Below are positions 1-8,626 of a stretch of 33,073 nt of DNA, one piece after another. The translations under genes were made by a program, and so were the position numbers. Source of the DNA: JBARKJ01 sp049801375. Its GTDB lineage: Bacteria > Nitrospirota > JACRHJ01. Positions within the stretch are counted from its first letter, which is position 1. Each line of letters begins with the position of its first letter. The stretch lies in NCBI GenBank assembly GCA_049801375.1, contig JBARKJ010000107.1:1-33073 (forward strand). The letters run 5' to 3'. The notes under the pieces are model-generated. The model did not search any database, was not told the origin of the DNA, and worked only from the letters and a program-made list of their open reading frames with translations.

Positions 1-42
1 GGCGGTGGCAACGGCGGTGGCGGCTACGGCGGCGGCTTCTGA
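1..42 (+). CDS. C-terminal end of a glycine-rich protein (partial)
   Basis: The window opens in a frame that reads 13 residues, nearly all Gly with one Asn, one Tyr and a final Phe, then TGA at 40-42. Tails of this type (GGGGYGGG) are common on small bacterial RRM-type RNA-binding proteins, and they also occur on some surface proteins. Nothing upstream is visible, so no function can be assigned. The reading frame is inferred only from the coding-like composition and the stop codon. It could also be non-coding simple sequence. Confidence 0.35.
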   Translation, partial: GGGNGGGGYGGGF

Positions 43-44
43 AG

Positions 45-119
45 ATGAAAAAAAAGCCAGAGTTCGGTGGCCAGGTAGAGACAATGTATACAACCTGGCA
101 ACCGGCCCCGGCCATCACT
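45..119 (+). pseudogene. Possible remnant of a Flp pilin gene (C-terminal half)
   Basis: This stretch resembles the third flp gene at 1044-1205. Reading from ATG 45, residues FGGQVETMYTTW line up with LGSQVVTLYTTVINVW near the end of that pilin, and the DNA around CCAGGTAG and TATACAACC matches closely. The GATGAAAAA and GCCAG at 44-60 also recall the pilin's DEKGQ region, but the whole hydrophobic helix between them is absent. I read it as a collapsed extra pilin copy with an internal deletion. The match is short and could be chance. Confidence 0.3.
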
Positions 120-152
120 AAATCTCCCGCTCTTATTGAGAACACTGACATC

Positions 153-383
153 GGCTTTTCAAGCAGTTAAAACAGGAGGAGGAGAAAATGAAGGAGATGA
201 TCCTTGCACTCGCGAATTATTTCAGGCTTCCGGTAATGGACGAAAAAGGGCAGGGCATGGTGGAATACGCCCTTATCCTTGTACTGGTTTCAGTCGTGGC
301 CCTCGTGGCGCTGACCCTTATCGGCACTGACGTAACATCTGTCTTTAACAGGGTTGCTGCAAAGTTGTAATGAAAATTTCTCC
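153..383 (+). repeat. Direct repeat copy A, spanning flp1 with its leader
   Basis: From GGCTTTTCA at 153 to TTTCTCC at 383 the sequence recurs at 757-987 with a constant offset of 604 bp and only about ten mismatches seen by eye. It includes the ribosome-binding site, the whole pilin gene and about 13 bp past the stop. The mismatches cluster near the 3' end of the gene. This is a recent tandem-type duplication or a gene-conversion tract. Confidence 0.9.
188..370 (+). CDS. flp: Flp/Fap type IVb pilin, copy 1
   Basis: This 60-aa prepilin is the major subunit class of Tad/Flp pili. A short leader ends in DEKG, and cleavage by the prepilin peptidase is expected after Gly21 (G^QGMVEY, the G/XXXXEY motif with Glu26 and Tyr27). 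It is followed by the hydrophobic helix (residues 28-46) that packs the fibre core, leaving a mature protein of about 39 residues. The start is set by a strong AGGAGGAG ribosome-binding site at 176-183. The protein is identical to copy 2 (792-974) except for Ser/Ala, Arg/Ala and Val/Ile changes in the last ten residues. It is the first intact gene of the Tad locus. The peptidase gene is not in the window. Confidence 0.93.
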   Translation: MKEMILALANYFRLPVMDEKGQGMVEYALILVLVSVVALVALTLIGTDVTSVFNRVAAKL

Positions 384-397
384 ATTGGGGGGATATC

Positions 398-507
398 ATG
401 GAAAAAGGTGGATCCTTGCGCTTGCGGCTTCTCTTGCAAGCTTCAAACTCCCGGCAAGGGATAAGAGAGGGCAAGCCATGGTGGAATACGCCCTTCCCCT
501 CATATAA
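398..507 (+). pseudogene. Frameshifted and truncated flp pilin copy
   Basis: ATG at 398 starts a frame that departs from pilin sequence after a few codons. In the next frame the DNA reads ILALAASLASFKLPARDKRG, then QAMVEYALPLI and TAA at 505-507. This is plainly a Flp prepilin N-terminus with the G^QAMVEY processing site. A +2 (or -1) shift near codon 5 disconnects it from the ATG, and it ends just after the EYAL motif without the hydrophobic core. It lies between two intact and almost identical pilin genes, so it may be left over from an earlier duplication. No strong ribosome-binding site is present. Confidence 0.75.
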
Positions 508-756
508 ATCCCCCTTCTTATTGAAAACACTGTCAAGAAATATGATATAACGTCAACCTGCAGGAGCCGAATATGAGAATTTGACAAAACCGAATTTATG
601 AGATACACATATTATTAAGTTTAATTAATGATGAACTAAGATTCATTCCAATTCAAAATTAGAGTTCAAGATATCTTCAAGTAATAAAAACCGCAGTTTT
701 TTGAAAACACTCCAGTCTTTGGGTACACACCAGCTCTTTGCTCTTCTAAAAACATT
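508..756. other. AT-rich intergenic spacer between pilin copies
   Basis: About 250 bp without a convincing gene, strikingly AT-rich compared with the GC-rich genes around it, especially 540-700. A TTGAAAACACT-like string appears near 521 and near 701, and a variant TTGAGAACACT near 137, ahead of each of three pilin units (intact or broken). These could be promoter or regulator sites, but they match no motif I can name. The only reading frames are short and unlike known proteins. Confidence 0.5.
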
Positions 757-987
757 GGCTTTTCACGCAGTTAAAACAGGAGGAGGAGAAAATGAAAGAG
801 ATGATCCTTGCACTCGCGAATTATTTCAGGCTTCCGGTAATGGACGAAAAAGGCCAGGGCATGGTGGAATACGCCCTTATCCTTGTACTGGTTTCAGTCG
901 TGGCCCTCGTGGCGCTGACCCTTATCGGCACTGACGTAACAGCGGTCTTTAACGCGATTGCTGCAAAGCTGTAATGAAAATTTCTCC
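757..987 (+). repeat. Direct repeat copy B, spanning flp2 with its leader
   Basis: This is the second copy of the 231-bp unit at 153-383, with the same leader, the same AGGAGGAG ribosome-binding site and the same TAATGAAAATTTCTCC just past the coding region. Sequence similarity stops soon after on both sides. Downstream it continues into a short CCTGCCGG/CCGGCAGG hairpin (987-1018) that copy A lacks. Confidence 0.9.
792..974 (+). CDS. flp: Flp/Fap type IVb pilin, copy 2
   Basis: A 60-aa Flp prepilin with the same leader, processing site (G21^QGMVEY) and hydrophobic helix as copy 1. The two differ only near the C-terminus, where this copy reads TAVFNAIAAKL. The start is supported by AGGAGGAG at 780-787. 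Having two nearly identical major pilin genes in one locus may raise dosage or allow recombination between copies. In assembled Flp fibres this region is expected to be exposed, so the few changes fall where subunit variation could matter. That last point is inference. Confidence 0.93.
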   Translation: MKEMILALANYFRLPVMDEKGQGMVEYALILVLVSVVALVALTLIGTDVTAVFNAIAAKL

Positions 988-1043
988 CTGCCGGGGTCTC
1001 GCAGGAGGCTCCGGCAGGGAACTTACCTGTACGATTGGATAAT

Positions 1044-1205
1044 ATGAAAAGCGATACTGAGCCGCTGAAAGATGAAAAAGGCCAAGGCATTATAGAGTAT
1101 GCGACGATCTTGATGCTTGTTGCCGCCGCCTCGGTCGCGGCGCTGACCGCACTCGGCAGCCAGGTAGTAACACTTTATACAACCGTAATTAACGTCTGGC
1201 CATAA
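1044..1205 (+). CDS. flp: Divergent Flp-family pilin (third copy)
   Basis: A 53-aa reading frame, MKSDTEPLKDEKGQGIIEYA followed by a hydrophobic stretch and ending in VINVWP. It keeps the Flp processing motif (cleavage after Gly13, G^QGIIEY, Glu18/Tyr19) and the helix (residues 20-37), but its leader is shorter and its C-terminus differs from flp1 and flp2. The mature form would be about 40 residues. No strong ribosome-binding site precedes ATG 1044. The gene lies 7 bp before the tadE-like gene. A minor pilin or an alternative major pilin are both plausible. Confidence 0.85.
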   Translation: MKSDTEPLKDEKGQGIIEYATILMLVAAASVAALTALGSQVVTLYTTVINVWP

Positions 1206-1212
1206 AAAATAA

Positions 1213-1707
1213 ATGAATGCACGCGCAAAAAAAATTATTGCAGGGAATTCGGGCCAGGCGATGGTCGAGTTCGCCCTGGTCGCCGTCCTCTTCTTCGGGC
1301 TTTTTTTCGGGGCGCTGGAGTTCGGCAGGCTATGGTATTACTCGACTCATCTCGAAAACTCCGTCCGGGCTGCGGCAAGGTACGGGGCGGTCCTGAATCC
1401 TCCGTCTTTAATATATGACGGCACACAAGGCGCATCTGCCTATGCCACGGCGGAGATAAATAGTTATCTGGACCCAGCCGGCCTGACTACCCCGGTGACA
1501 ACAACAGTATATGACAACGCCAACAACCCGAGGGCCGACGGAACCGCGGACCACGGGAACACTATTATGGTGACGGCAACCTATAACTTCGAATTCCTTA
1601 CCGGCAGTTTTTTAAACTCGACATTTACTATCTGGCACACAGAGATCAATTTCAATATACCCACGAGCATCACCCTGACACGCGAAGCGAGCGCCAATTA
1701 TGAATAG
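1213..1707 (+). CDS. tadE: TadE-like pseudopilin
   Basis: A 164-aa protein of the TadE/TadF minor pseudopilin family. The N-terminus carries the prepilin-type motif SG^QAMVEFAL followed by a hydrophobic helix (about residues 15-38) and FGRLWYYSTHLENSVRAAAR, the usual TadE continuation. The rest is a small periplasmic domain rich in Thr, Ala and Asn. Such proteins are processed by the prepilin peptidase and are needed for Flp pilus assembly. It is followed by a second paralogue overlapping by 8 bp, which suggests translational coupling. No clear Shine-Dalgarno precedes ATG 1213. Confidence 0.87.
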   Translation: MNARAKKIIAGNSGQAMVEFALVAVLFFGLFFGALEFGRLWYYSTHLENSVRAAARYGAVLNPPSLIYDGTQGASAYATAEINSYLDPAGLTTPVTTTVYDNANNPRADGTADHGNTIMVTATYNFEFLTGSFLNSTFTIWHTEINFNIPTSITLTREASANYE

Positions 1708-2155
1708 GCTTAATAGTAAGAAAGGGCAGGCGCTGGTGGAGTTAGCGCTGGTGCTGCCAATCCTGCTGTTGCTGGCGCTGGGGATAACGGAGTTCGGGAG
1801 GGCCTGGTACTACGATAACGCGCTGGACGACGCCGTGCGCGCAGGGGTTCGGAAGGCCTCCGAGCAGTACCCCGCGCCGACGGCAAACGACCCGACGATA
1901 ACGGCTTACGTGGTCGGCGAAATCACCTCGTATATCCCGTCCCTTGCCGGCAGCTTTACGGCCAATAATGTCCAGGTCTTCCCTCCGACCGCGGCGAACG
2001 GGAAGCTCGTCACGGTTACCGCGTCTTACGTTTTTTCTGAACCAATATTAATTTCATTGAACTCATTGGTATCTGTTTTTTCACTAGGAGATATACCCAC
2101 AAGCATTACATTGCAGCGAACGGGGACGATGTACTACGAGTTGGCGATACCTTAA
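1700..2155 (+). CDS. TadE/TadF-like pseudopilin, second copy
   Basis: A 151-aa paralogue of the preceding gene. It has KKG^QALVELAL plus a hydrophobic helix (about residues 9-30), then EFGRAWYYDNALDDAVRAGV, and ends in a beta-rich domain. ATG 1700 overlaps the end of the upstream tadE-like gene by 8 bp. The family normally occurs as TadE plus TadF pairs, and this is probably the TadF-position protein, although the sequence alone does not separate the two. It is expected at the inner membrane and periplasm, assisting pilus assembly. Confidence 0.85.
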   Translation: MNRLNSKKGQALVELALVLPILLLLALGITEFGRAWYYDNALDDAVRAGVRKASEQYPAPTANDPTITAYVVGEITSYIPSLAGSFTANNVQVFPPTAANGKLVTVTASYVFSEPILISLNSLVSVFSLGDIPTSITLQRTGTMYYELAIP

Positions 2156-2171
2156 CAAAGGAGAAAAAGAA

Positions 2172-3053
2172 ATGGCACTTCCTGCAAAGATTACCGCGAC
2201 GATCGCAGTGGCCGCCTTAGTTCTGGCCTCGGTTTCGGCGTACATGGTTTACAGCTATCTCTCCGCCAAGGACCGGGAAGCGGCAAGGGCGAAAATGGAG
2301 GTCCAGCAGGTGGTGATCGCAGCCTCCGAAATACCGTTCGGCACGAGGACCAAACCGGAACAGCTGAAGCTTGCCGACTGGCCGAAAACTAATATACCCG
2401 CCGGCTCTTCCGGTAATTTAAACCAAAGCCAGGACAGGCTTGCTATCGCAGACATTCCTGCGGGCGCGCCCGTGCTGGAATCGAGCCTCGCCCCACTCAA
2501 TTCCGGGGCCGGGGTAATGAGCTACATCATCAAACCCGGGAAAAGGGCCATAACGGTGGCCGTCAACGAAGTGGTGGGAGTCGCGGGGTTCGTCTTGCCG
2601 AACAGCATGGTGGACGTCGTGGCAACGGTGGACAACCCCGTTGGGAAGACGGCGAACGGCAAGGATAACAGGATAAGCAAGATAGTGCTCCAGGACGTTC
2701 GGGTGCTGGCGGTCGGCCAGATACTGGAGCAGAAGGAAGGGAAGCCGGTGTCGGTGCCTACCGTGACCCTGGACGTCACGCCCGAAGATGCTGAAAAGCT
2801 GGCCCTGGCGAGCGAGAACAAAGTCCAGCTCATCCTTCGGCACCTCGATGACACTGAGGTGGCAAAGACAAGAGGCGAAACGGTCGCGTCGCTCCTTGCC
2901 GGGGATGTGGCACAGGCGCAACCTCACGTCCAGCGCGTGGCAAGTACCAGGCGCGCGGCAAAAGCGGTGAAGGCGGTGACGGTGGAAGCGCCCGCAGGAG
3001 TAAACATAGAAGTAATCAAAGGCAGCCTTCGCACGAATGAAACGTACAAGTAG
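2172..3053 (+). CDS. cpaB: Flp pilus assembly protein CpaB/RcpC
   Basis: A 293-aa periplasmic assembly factor of the Tad machine. A single N-terminal membrane segment (residues 8-30) is followed by a SAF domain (about 44-108, with VVIAASEIPFGTRTKPEQL and an IPAGAPVL segment), then the RcpC-type domain (about 115-230, ITVAVNEVVGVAGFVLPNSM and VDVVATV). The start has AAAGGAGAAAAAG at 2157-2170. The C-terminal 60 residues are basic, low in complexity and less conserved. In other systems CpaB/RcpC works next to the secretin, whose gene follows 31 bp downstream. Confidence 0.92.
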   Translation: MALPAKITATIAVAALVLASVSAYMVYSYLSAKDREAARAKMEVQQVVIAASEIPFGTRTKPEQLKLADWPKTNIPAGSSGNLNQSQDRLAIADIPAGAPVLESSLAPLNSGAGVMSYIIKPGKRAITVAVNEVVGVAGFVLPNSMVDVVATVDNPVGKTANGKDNRISKIVLQDVRVLAVGQILEQKEGKPVSVPTVTLDVTPEDAEKLALASENKVQLILRHLDDTEVAKTRGETVASLLAGDVAQAQPHVQRVASTRRAAKAVKAVTVEAPAGVNIEVIKGSLRTNETYK

Positions 3054-3084
3054 AGAGCAGTTTAACAATAAGGAGGAATATTTC

Positions 3085-4728
3085 ATGCTTCAGCGACTGT
3101 TCGGCCAGCGGAGGGCCCCAGGGTTTACGGCATTTTTCGTTATCTTAATCGCAGCGTTACTTAGTTCTGCCGTTTTCGCCGCCGACTCGTTTGCCGGGGT
3201 TTATACGGAAGTGCGCGTGGGCGAATCCGTCATCCTCACCGTTCCCTATCAGATAAAAAGGTATTCGGTGACAGTGCAGGAGCAGACGGAGGAAACCTCT
3301 ACCCGGGGCGTGAAAATTGAAAAGAACACCGAGCCGAAAAGCCCCGCGCTGGTGCAGGTCATTTCCGCGGGGGCGAATAAGACGGAGATAAAAATCGACG
3401 GACAGTTCCCGGGAAAATCGACGCTCATCATCTGGGACAAAAACGACCAGAAGACCTTCTACGATATCGATGTCGTGATGGACACCACGGACTTGAAGGC
3501 CAGGATTGACGAGATCGCCCCCGGAGATAATATAAACATAAGAAATCTGAAGAACACCGTGATAGTCGAGGGCAACGTATCCTCGGAACACAGGAAGGCC
3601 CGGATCGACAGCGTGCTTCAGTCCTTTGGCAAGGACGTGAAAAGTAAGGACCTGGTTTTTCTCCAGGGCGGCCAGACGATGCAGACCGACAGCTCCACGT
3701 CGGATGACAAGGGCGCAAAATACGTGGACCTGCTCGAAGTGTCGGACGCCCCGCAGGTAGAGCTCCAGATAACAGTGGCCTCAATCGACAGGACCGCCAT
3801 GCGCGAGCTGGGCATCAACTGGGCATATGCCAGCAAGAATTTAACGATAGATACCGCCGTATCCTCGGTAAGCGGCGGGCTTAGCAGTATCACCAACCTC
3901 ATTTCCGGGTCAAAGGGAAACGGGGGCATTCTGCCGACGGGTTCGAGTCAAAACGGGAACCAGGGGGGAGGCCTTAACACAGCGGTAAACGGGGCGACCC
4001 TTGGCGTAGTAAGTTGGCCCAGCGGGACGCAGTACCTGATAAAGGCGCTGGCATCCAAGGGCCTGGCAAAGGTGCTCGCGGAGCCGAACCTGCTTGTCCG
4101 CGAAGGGGAGACCGGGCGGTTCCTGGCGGGCGGACAGTTCCCGGTGCCCGTAGTCCAGAACACAGCCACGAGCGGAACCGGCACATCCGTAAGCATAGAG
4201 TGGAAGGAGTTCGGCGTGAAGCTGAACATGAGTCCCGTGGTTAAGGAAAACGGCAACATCGAGATACTCATGGGCAAGAAGTCCCAGGAAAGGGGCTCGA
4301 ATACCACCGATGAGAACAGCGACGGGATAAGCGTAAGCGCGCTCGATTTTGCTGACGGTGTCGTGTTCAGCGGGTTCACGATACCCGCGCTCAAGACGGA
4401 CTACATCGATACCGACGTGGAGCTTAAGGAAGGCGAGACGTTCGTTGTGGCGGGCATTTTAAATGACGATTGGCAGAAGAACATTACCAAGGTGCCTCTC
4501 CTGGGAGACTTACCAATTATCGGGGCCTTCTTCAGGGACCAACAGCTCCAGAAAAACGAGAGGGAACTGGTGTTTTTTGTGACGCCGAAGCTCGCCAAGG
4601 CAATGCCCCCGGGCATGAAGCCCGAAGTACCAGGCGCCAACGAGCCGACGAAGGAGCAGGACGACGCTTTCAGGTTTATGCCCTTGCTCCCGAACTCGAT
4701 TTCAACGGACCCATTGAAAGTTAAATAA
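3085..4728 (+). CDS. cpaC: Tad pilus outer-membrane secretin CpaC/RcpA
   Basis: A 547-aa secretin forming the outer-membrane channel of the Flp pilus. I chose ATG 3085 because AAGGAGGAATATTTC precedes it and because it opens a signal peptide (hydrophobic 14-30, ending VFAAD). An upstream in-frame ATG at 3037 overlaps cpaB and would bury the signal peptide. Residues about 35-110 match the pilus-formation N-terminal domain (YTEVRVGESVILTVPYQIKR), residues 115-200 a BON/N1-like segment, and about 290-515 the secretin core (VEWKEFGVKLNMSPVV, VPLLGDLPIIGAFFR). A Gly/Asn/Ser-rich insertion occupies about 265-305. The stop lies 1 bp before the TadG-like gene. Confidence 0.93.
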   Translation: MLQRLFGQRRAPGFTAFFVILIAALLSSAVFAADSFAGVYTEVRVGESVILTVPYQIKRYSVTVQEQTEETSTRGVKIEKNTEPKSPALVQVISAGANKTEIKIDGQFPGKSTLIIWDKNDQKTFYDIDVVMDTTDLKARIDEIAPGDNINIRNLKNTVIVEGNVSSEHRKARIDSVLQSFGKDVKSKDLVFLQGGQTMQTDSSTSDDKGAKYVDLLEVSDAPQVELQITVASIDRTAMRELGINWAYASKNLTIDTAVSSVSGGLSSITNLISGSKGNGGILPTGSSQNGNQGGGLNTAVNGATLGVVSWPSGTQYLIKALASKGLAKVLAEPNLLVREGETGRFLAGGQFPVPVVQNTATSGTGTSVSIEWKEFGVKLNMSPVVKENGNIEILMGKKSQERGSNTTDENSDGISVSALDFADGVVFSGFTIPALKTDYIDTDVELKEGETFVVAGILNDDWQKNITKVPLLGDLPIIGAFFRDQQLQKNERELVFFVTPKLAKAMPPGMKPEVPGANEPTKEQDDAFRFMPLLPNSISTDPLKVK

Positions 4729-4729
4729 A

Positions 4730-6106
4730 ATGAAAACTACTCTGATAAAGCCGCTTTCGGAGAAAAAGGGCGGGGTACTGATATTCTTCGCCCTCTCGCT
4801 TATCGCACTGACGGTGGTGGCGGGGCTGGCCCTGGACGCCGCGCACCTCTACGGCGTAAAGAGCCAGCTCCAGGTTGCCGCGGACGCCGCGGCGCTCGCC
4901 GGGGCGAATGCACTGACCGGCACGGACGCCACCACTATGCAAACCAATGCGACAACTGAGGCGACCACAGTGGGAGCCGCAAATGTCGCGGACGTATATT
5001 CGTCCGGTACCGCCAATGCCGGGCAGCCGATCCCGGTGACGCTCCTTCCGGGGGATATCATCTGCGGGATATGGGACGGGACCACCTTCAAGGCGGACAA
5101 CACCACCGCGATGAACGCGGTGGAGGTGATAGCCAATCGGCGCGGGGCGGGCGGCCAGCAGTTGGTCCAGAATGGGCTGATTAATGTGCTGTCGGTTCTG
5201 GGCGCCACGGGCTTTGATCAGACCGGTGTAACCGCGAGGGCGATAGCAAGCAGGACGAAACCGAATTTGGTTCCGGTAGCGGTCAACGAGTACATGGGTG
5301 ATTCATATCCGAACAGCTACATGCGCGCGACCAACGTTGATGGGTCGCCCGGCTGGGGGGGGCAGACCTTCGCAATTTTAGGGGCGGACGCTGCTAGTAT
5401 CCCCCCCCCTAATAATATGAACGGTTTCATATGCCTGGATTACAGGTGCGACCAATATGACGGGAACGGCAACTGGTACAGCGTAAGTTCGACCGGAAAC
5501 GGGACCTGCAGCGACGCGCTGACGCCAATGGGCACACCCAATAACGGAGATATCAATCGCGTGAAGCATAATGAGAGAGCTTATCTTGACACCGGCATCC
5601 CGGCAGGCATGGTCCCACCTAGCGCCGTTCGAGAGCCGTATAACCCTTCCGTGCCTCCCAGCAGCTATTGGTCTAATGAAGCCAACTATTACCTCAGCCC
5701 ACCCCTGCCACCCCCGGGCTTAAATTCACAATCCCCCTTTGCCACCGTTCCCCATTTTTCTGGCGGCGGGAGTATCCCAGGCGTAAATTGGAAGGTCGGG
5801 GATAAGCTCCTTGTCATGGTGTATGACGGAAACACCCAGGGAAGCGGCATGGACGTTGTTACAGTGGTGGGTTACGCGGTAATCCAGGTTGATAAAGTCG
5901 GCCCCCCTACCTGGACCGGGCATGCGATTCCGAACGGCATTGCCGGCCAGGACGACCCGTATATTATACAGCCGACGGTCGCAAACCCAACATTCAGCTG
6001 TAGTGACGTTATGCAAGCGCTTGGGGAGGTCCAACAAAAATACCCTGTGGCGAAGCTGGTGGATTCAAATGAGGCCGACATGCATTACGGCGTAGGCACG
6101 CATTAA
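4730..6106 (+). CDS. tadG: TadG-like Tad-domain protein
   Basis: A 458-aa protein with the N-terminal Tad domain: KKGGVLIFFALSLIALTVVA forms a prepilin-like membrane helix (residues 12-38), followed by DAAHLYGVKSQLQVAADAAA, the hallmark of the TadG group. Residues beyond about 65 form a large, probably extracytoplasmic region with Pro-rich stretches (300-345). I see no von Willebrand domain, so this is TadG-related rather than a canonical TadG. Two homopolymer runs, G8 at 5355-5362 and C9 at 5401-5409, lie 38 bp apart within the gene. It starts 1 bp after the secretin stop. No strong ribosome-binding site is evident, so coupling is likely. Confidence 0.82.
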   Translation: MKTTLIKPLSEKKGGVLIFFALSLIALTVVAGLALDAAHLYGVKSQLQVAADAAALAGANALTGTDATTMQTNATTEATTVGAANVADVYSSGTANAGQPIPVTLLPGDIICGIWDGTTFKADNTTAMNAVEVIANRRGAGGQQLVQNGLINVLSVLGATGFDQTGVTARAIASRTKPNLVPVAVNEYMGDSYPNSYMRATNVDGSPGWGGQTFAILGADAASIPPPNNMNGFICLDYRCDQYDGNGNWYSVSSTGNGTCSDALTPMGTPNNGDINRVKHNERAYLDTGIPAGMVPPSAVREPYNPSVPPSSYWSNEANYYLSPPLPPPGLNSQSPFATVPHFSGGGSIPGVNWKVGDKLLVMVYDGNTQGSGMDVVTVVGYAVIQVDKVGPPTWTGHAIPNGIAGQDDPYIIQPTVANPTFSCSDVMQALGEVQQKYPVAKLVDSNEADMHYGVGTH

Positions 6107-6125
6107 AGGGAGAAGGAGAAATTTC

Positions 6126-7271
6126 ATGAGCACTCTCACGGCGGTAATAATAGATTCGGACGCGGTACAGGCGGCGTCGCTTAAAAAATATCTTATCGAG
6201 TCGGCGGGCTGGACGATAGCCGGAGAAGCGCGCGACTTAGCCGCCGGCCATGAGATTATCCTGAGGACAAAGCCGAACCTCATCATTATAGAGCTTGAGA
6301 TAAACAGCCAGGCTTCATCGGGGTTTATCGAGAGTATCGCGCATGAAAATCCCACCGCGGGCATTATAGCCACGTCGGCGGACAGTTCCGCCGAAAACAT
6401 CCTCAGGGCCATCAGGAGCGGCTGTTCGGAGTTCCTGCCGAGGCCCGTGAAGCAGGAGGACCTGGCCCGTGCGTCCGCAAAGCTTGAGAGGGCGCAATCG
6501 GGTGCGGCCGGTCATAACCATATCGGAAAGGTCATCTCCTGTTTCTCACCCAAAGGGGGGAGCGGCTGCACGACCGTGGCCGTGAACATTGCCGCCGCTC
6601 TTAAAGAGGCGACCGGGAAGGAAGTCCTGCTGGCGGACCTGGACCTGGATGGGGGCTGCGCGGACGTCTTTCTTAATTTAAAGCCCAAGTATTCGATCGC
6701 GGACGCGTCCAGGAACCTGTCCAAGCTCGACAAGTCCTTCCTGAAGGGAGTCGTCTCCCGCCACTCCAGCGGGATAAGCCTTCTCTCCTGCCCAGCTAAG
6801 ATAAACGAGATGACGGAGATTGACCAGCGGCGCCTCTCACCAGTGCTGGAACAGTTAAAGCGTGTGTTCGATTACGTTGTTCTCGATGTCGGAAGTTGTT
6901 ATGACGACACCGGACTCCGGGGGATAAAAAGCTCGGACCTGCTGGTGATGGTGACCACTCTTTCCCTGCCTTCCATCGGCAACACCCAGAAGGCGCTGGA
7001 ATATTTTGCGGGCATGGGTTTTAGCGGTAAGGCGATTAAGCTGCTGGTCAACCGGCACAGCAAAAAAGACGATATCAATGTAAAAGACGCGGAAAAAGTT
7101 TTGGGGAAAAAGGTCTCCTGGCTGGTCCCGAACTCTTATATTGATGCGAAAAATTCCGAAAACAAGGGCCAGCCGCTCGTCAAGCTCTTCCCCGCTTCCG
7201 AGGCGGCAAAGAGTTATATTACGATAGCAAAGGAATTGAAAGAGTCGATATCGCAGCCCATCGCGGCATAA
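6126..7271 (+). CDS. cpaE: CpaE/TadZ: atypical receiver domain plus ParA/MinD-like ATPase
   Basis: A 381-aa polar-localisation factor of the Tad system. Residues 5-125 form a receiver-like domain that keeps the acidic pair (Asp10, Asp12) but has Glu56 where the phosphorylated Asp is expected, so ordinary phosphorelay control is unlikely. This is usual in CpaE/TadZ proteins. Residues 133-375 are a MinD/ParA-type ATPase with the deviant Walker A KGGSGCTT (143-150) and DLDLDGG (about 169-175). The start has GGGAGAAGGAG at 6108-6118. It lies between tadG and cpaF, as in most Tad operons. Confidence 0.92.
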   Translation: MSTLTAVIIDSDAVQAASLKKYLIESAGWTIAGEARDLAAGHEIILRTKPNLIIIELEINSQASSGFIESIAHENPTAGIIATSADSSAENILRAIRSGCSEFLPRPVKQEDLARASAKLERAQSGAAGHNHIGKVISCFSPKGGSGCTTVAVNIAAALKEATGKEVLLADLDLDGGCADVFLNLKPKYSIADASRNLSKLDKSFLKGVVSRHSSGISLLSCPAKINEMTEIDQRRLSPVLEQLKRVFDYVVLDVGSCYDDTGLRGIKSSDLLVMVTTLSLPSIGNTQKALEYFAGMGFSGKAIKLLVNRHSKKDDINVKDAEKVLGKKVSWLVPNSYIDAKNSENKGQPLVKLFPASEAAKSYITIAKELKESISQPIAA

Positions 7272-7289
7272 AAGTACGGAGGTGTATTT

Positions 7290-8615
<1,326 letters not shown>

Positions 8616-8626
8616 CGGAGGGCCGT

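Noticed and set aside
136..934. Alternative-frame reading frames of 64 and 77 aa over both pilin copies
   Set aside because: They match each other only because the DNA is duplicated. The pilin frame has the ribosome-binding site and the family motifs, and these frames resemble nothing.
3037..3084. Upstream ATG for the secretin gene
   Set aside because: It overlaps cpaB and places a charged extension before the signal peptide, while ATG 3085 has AAGGAGG at the right distance.
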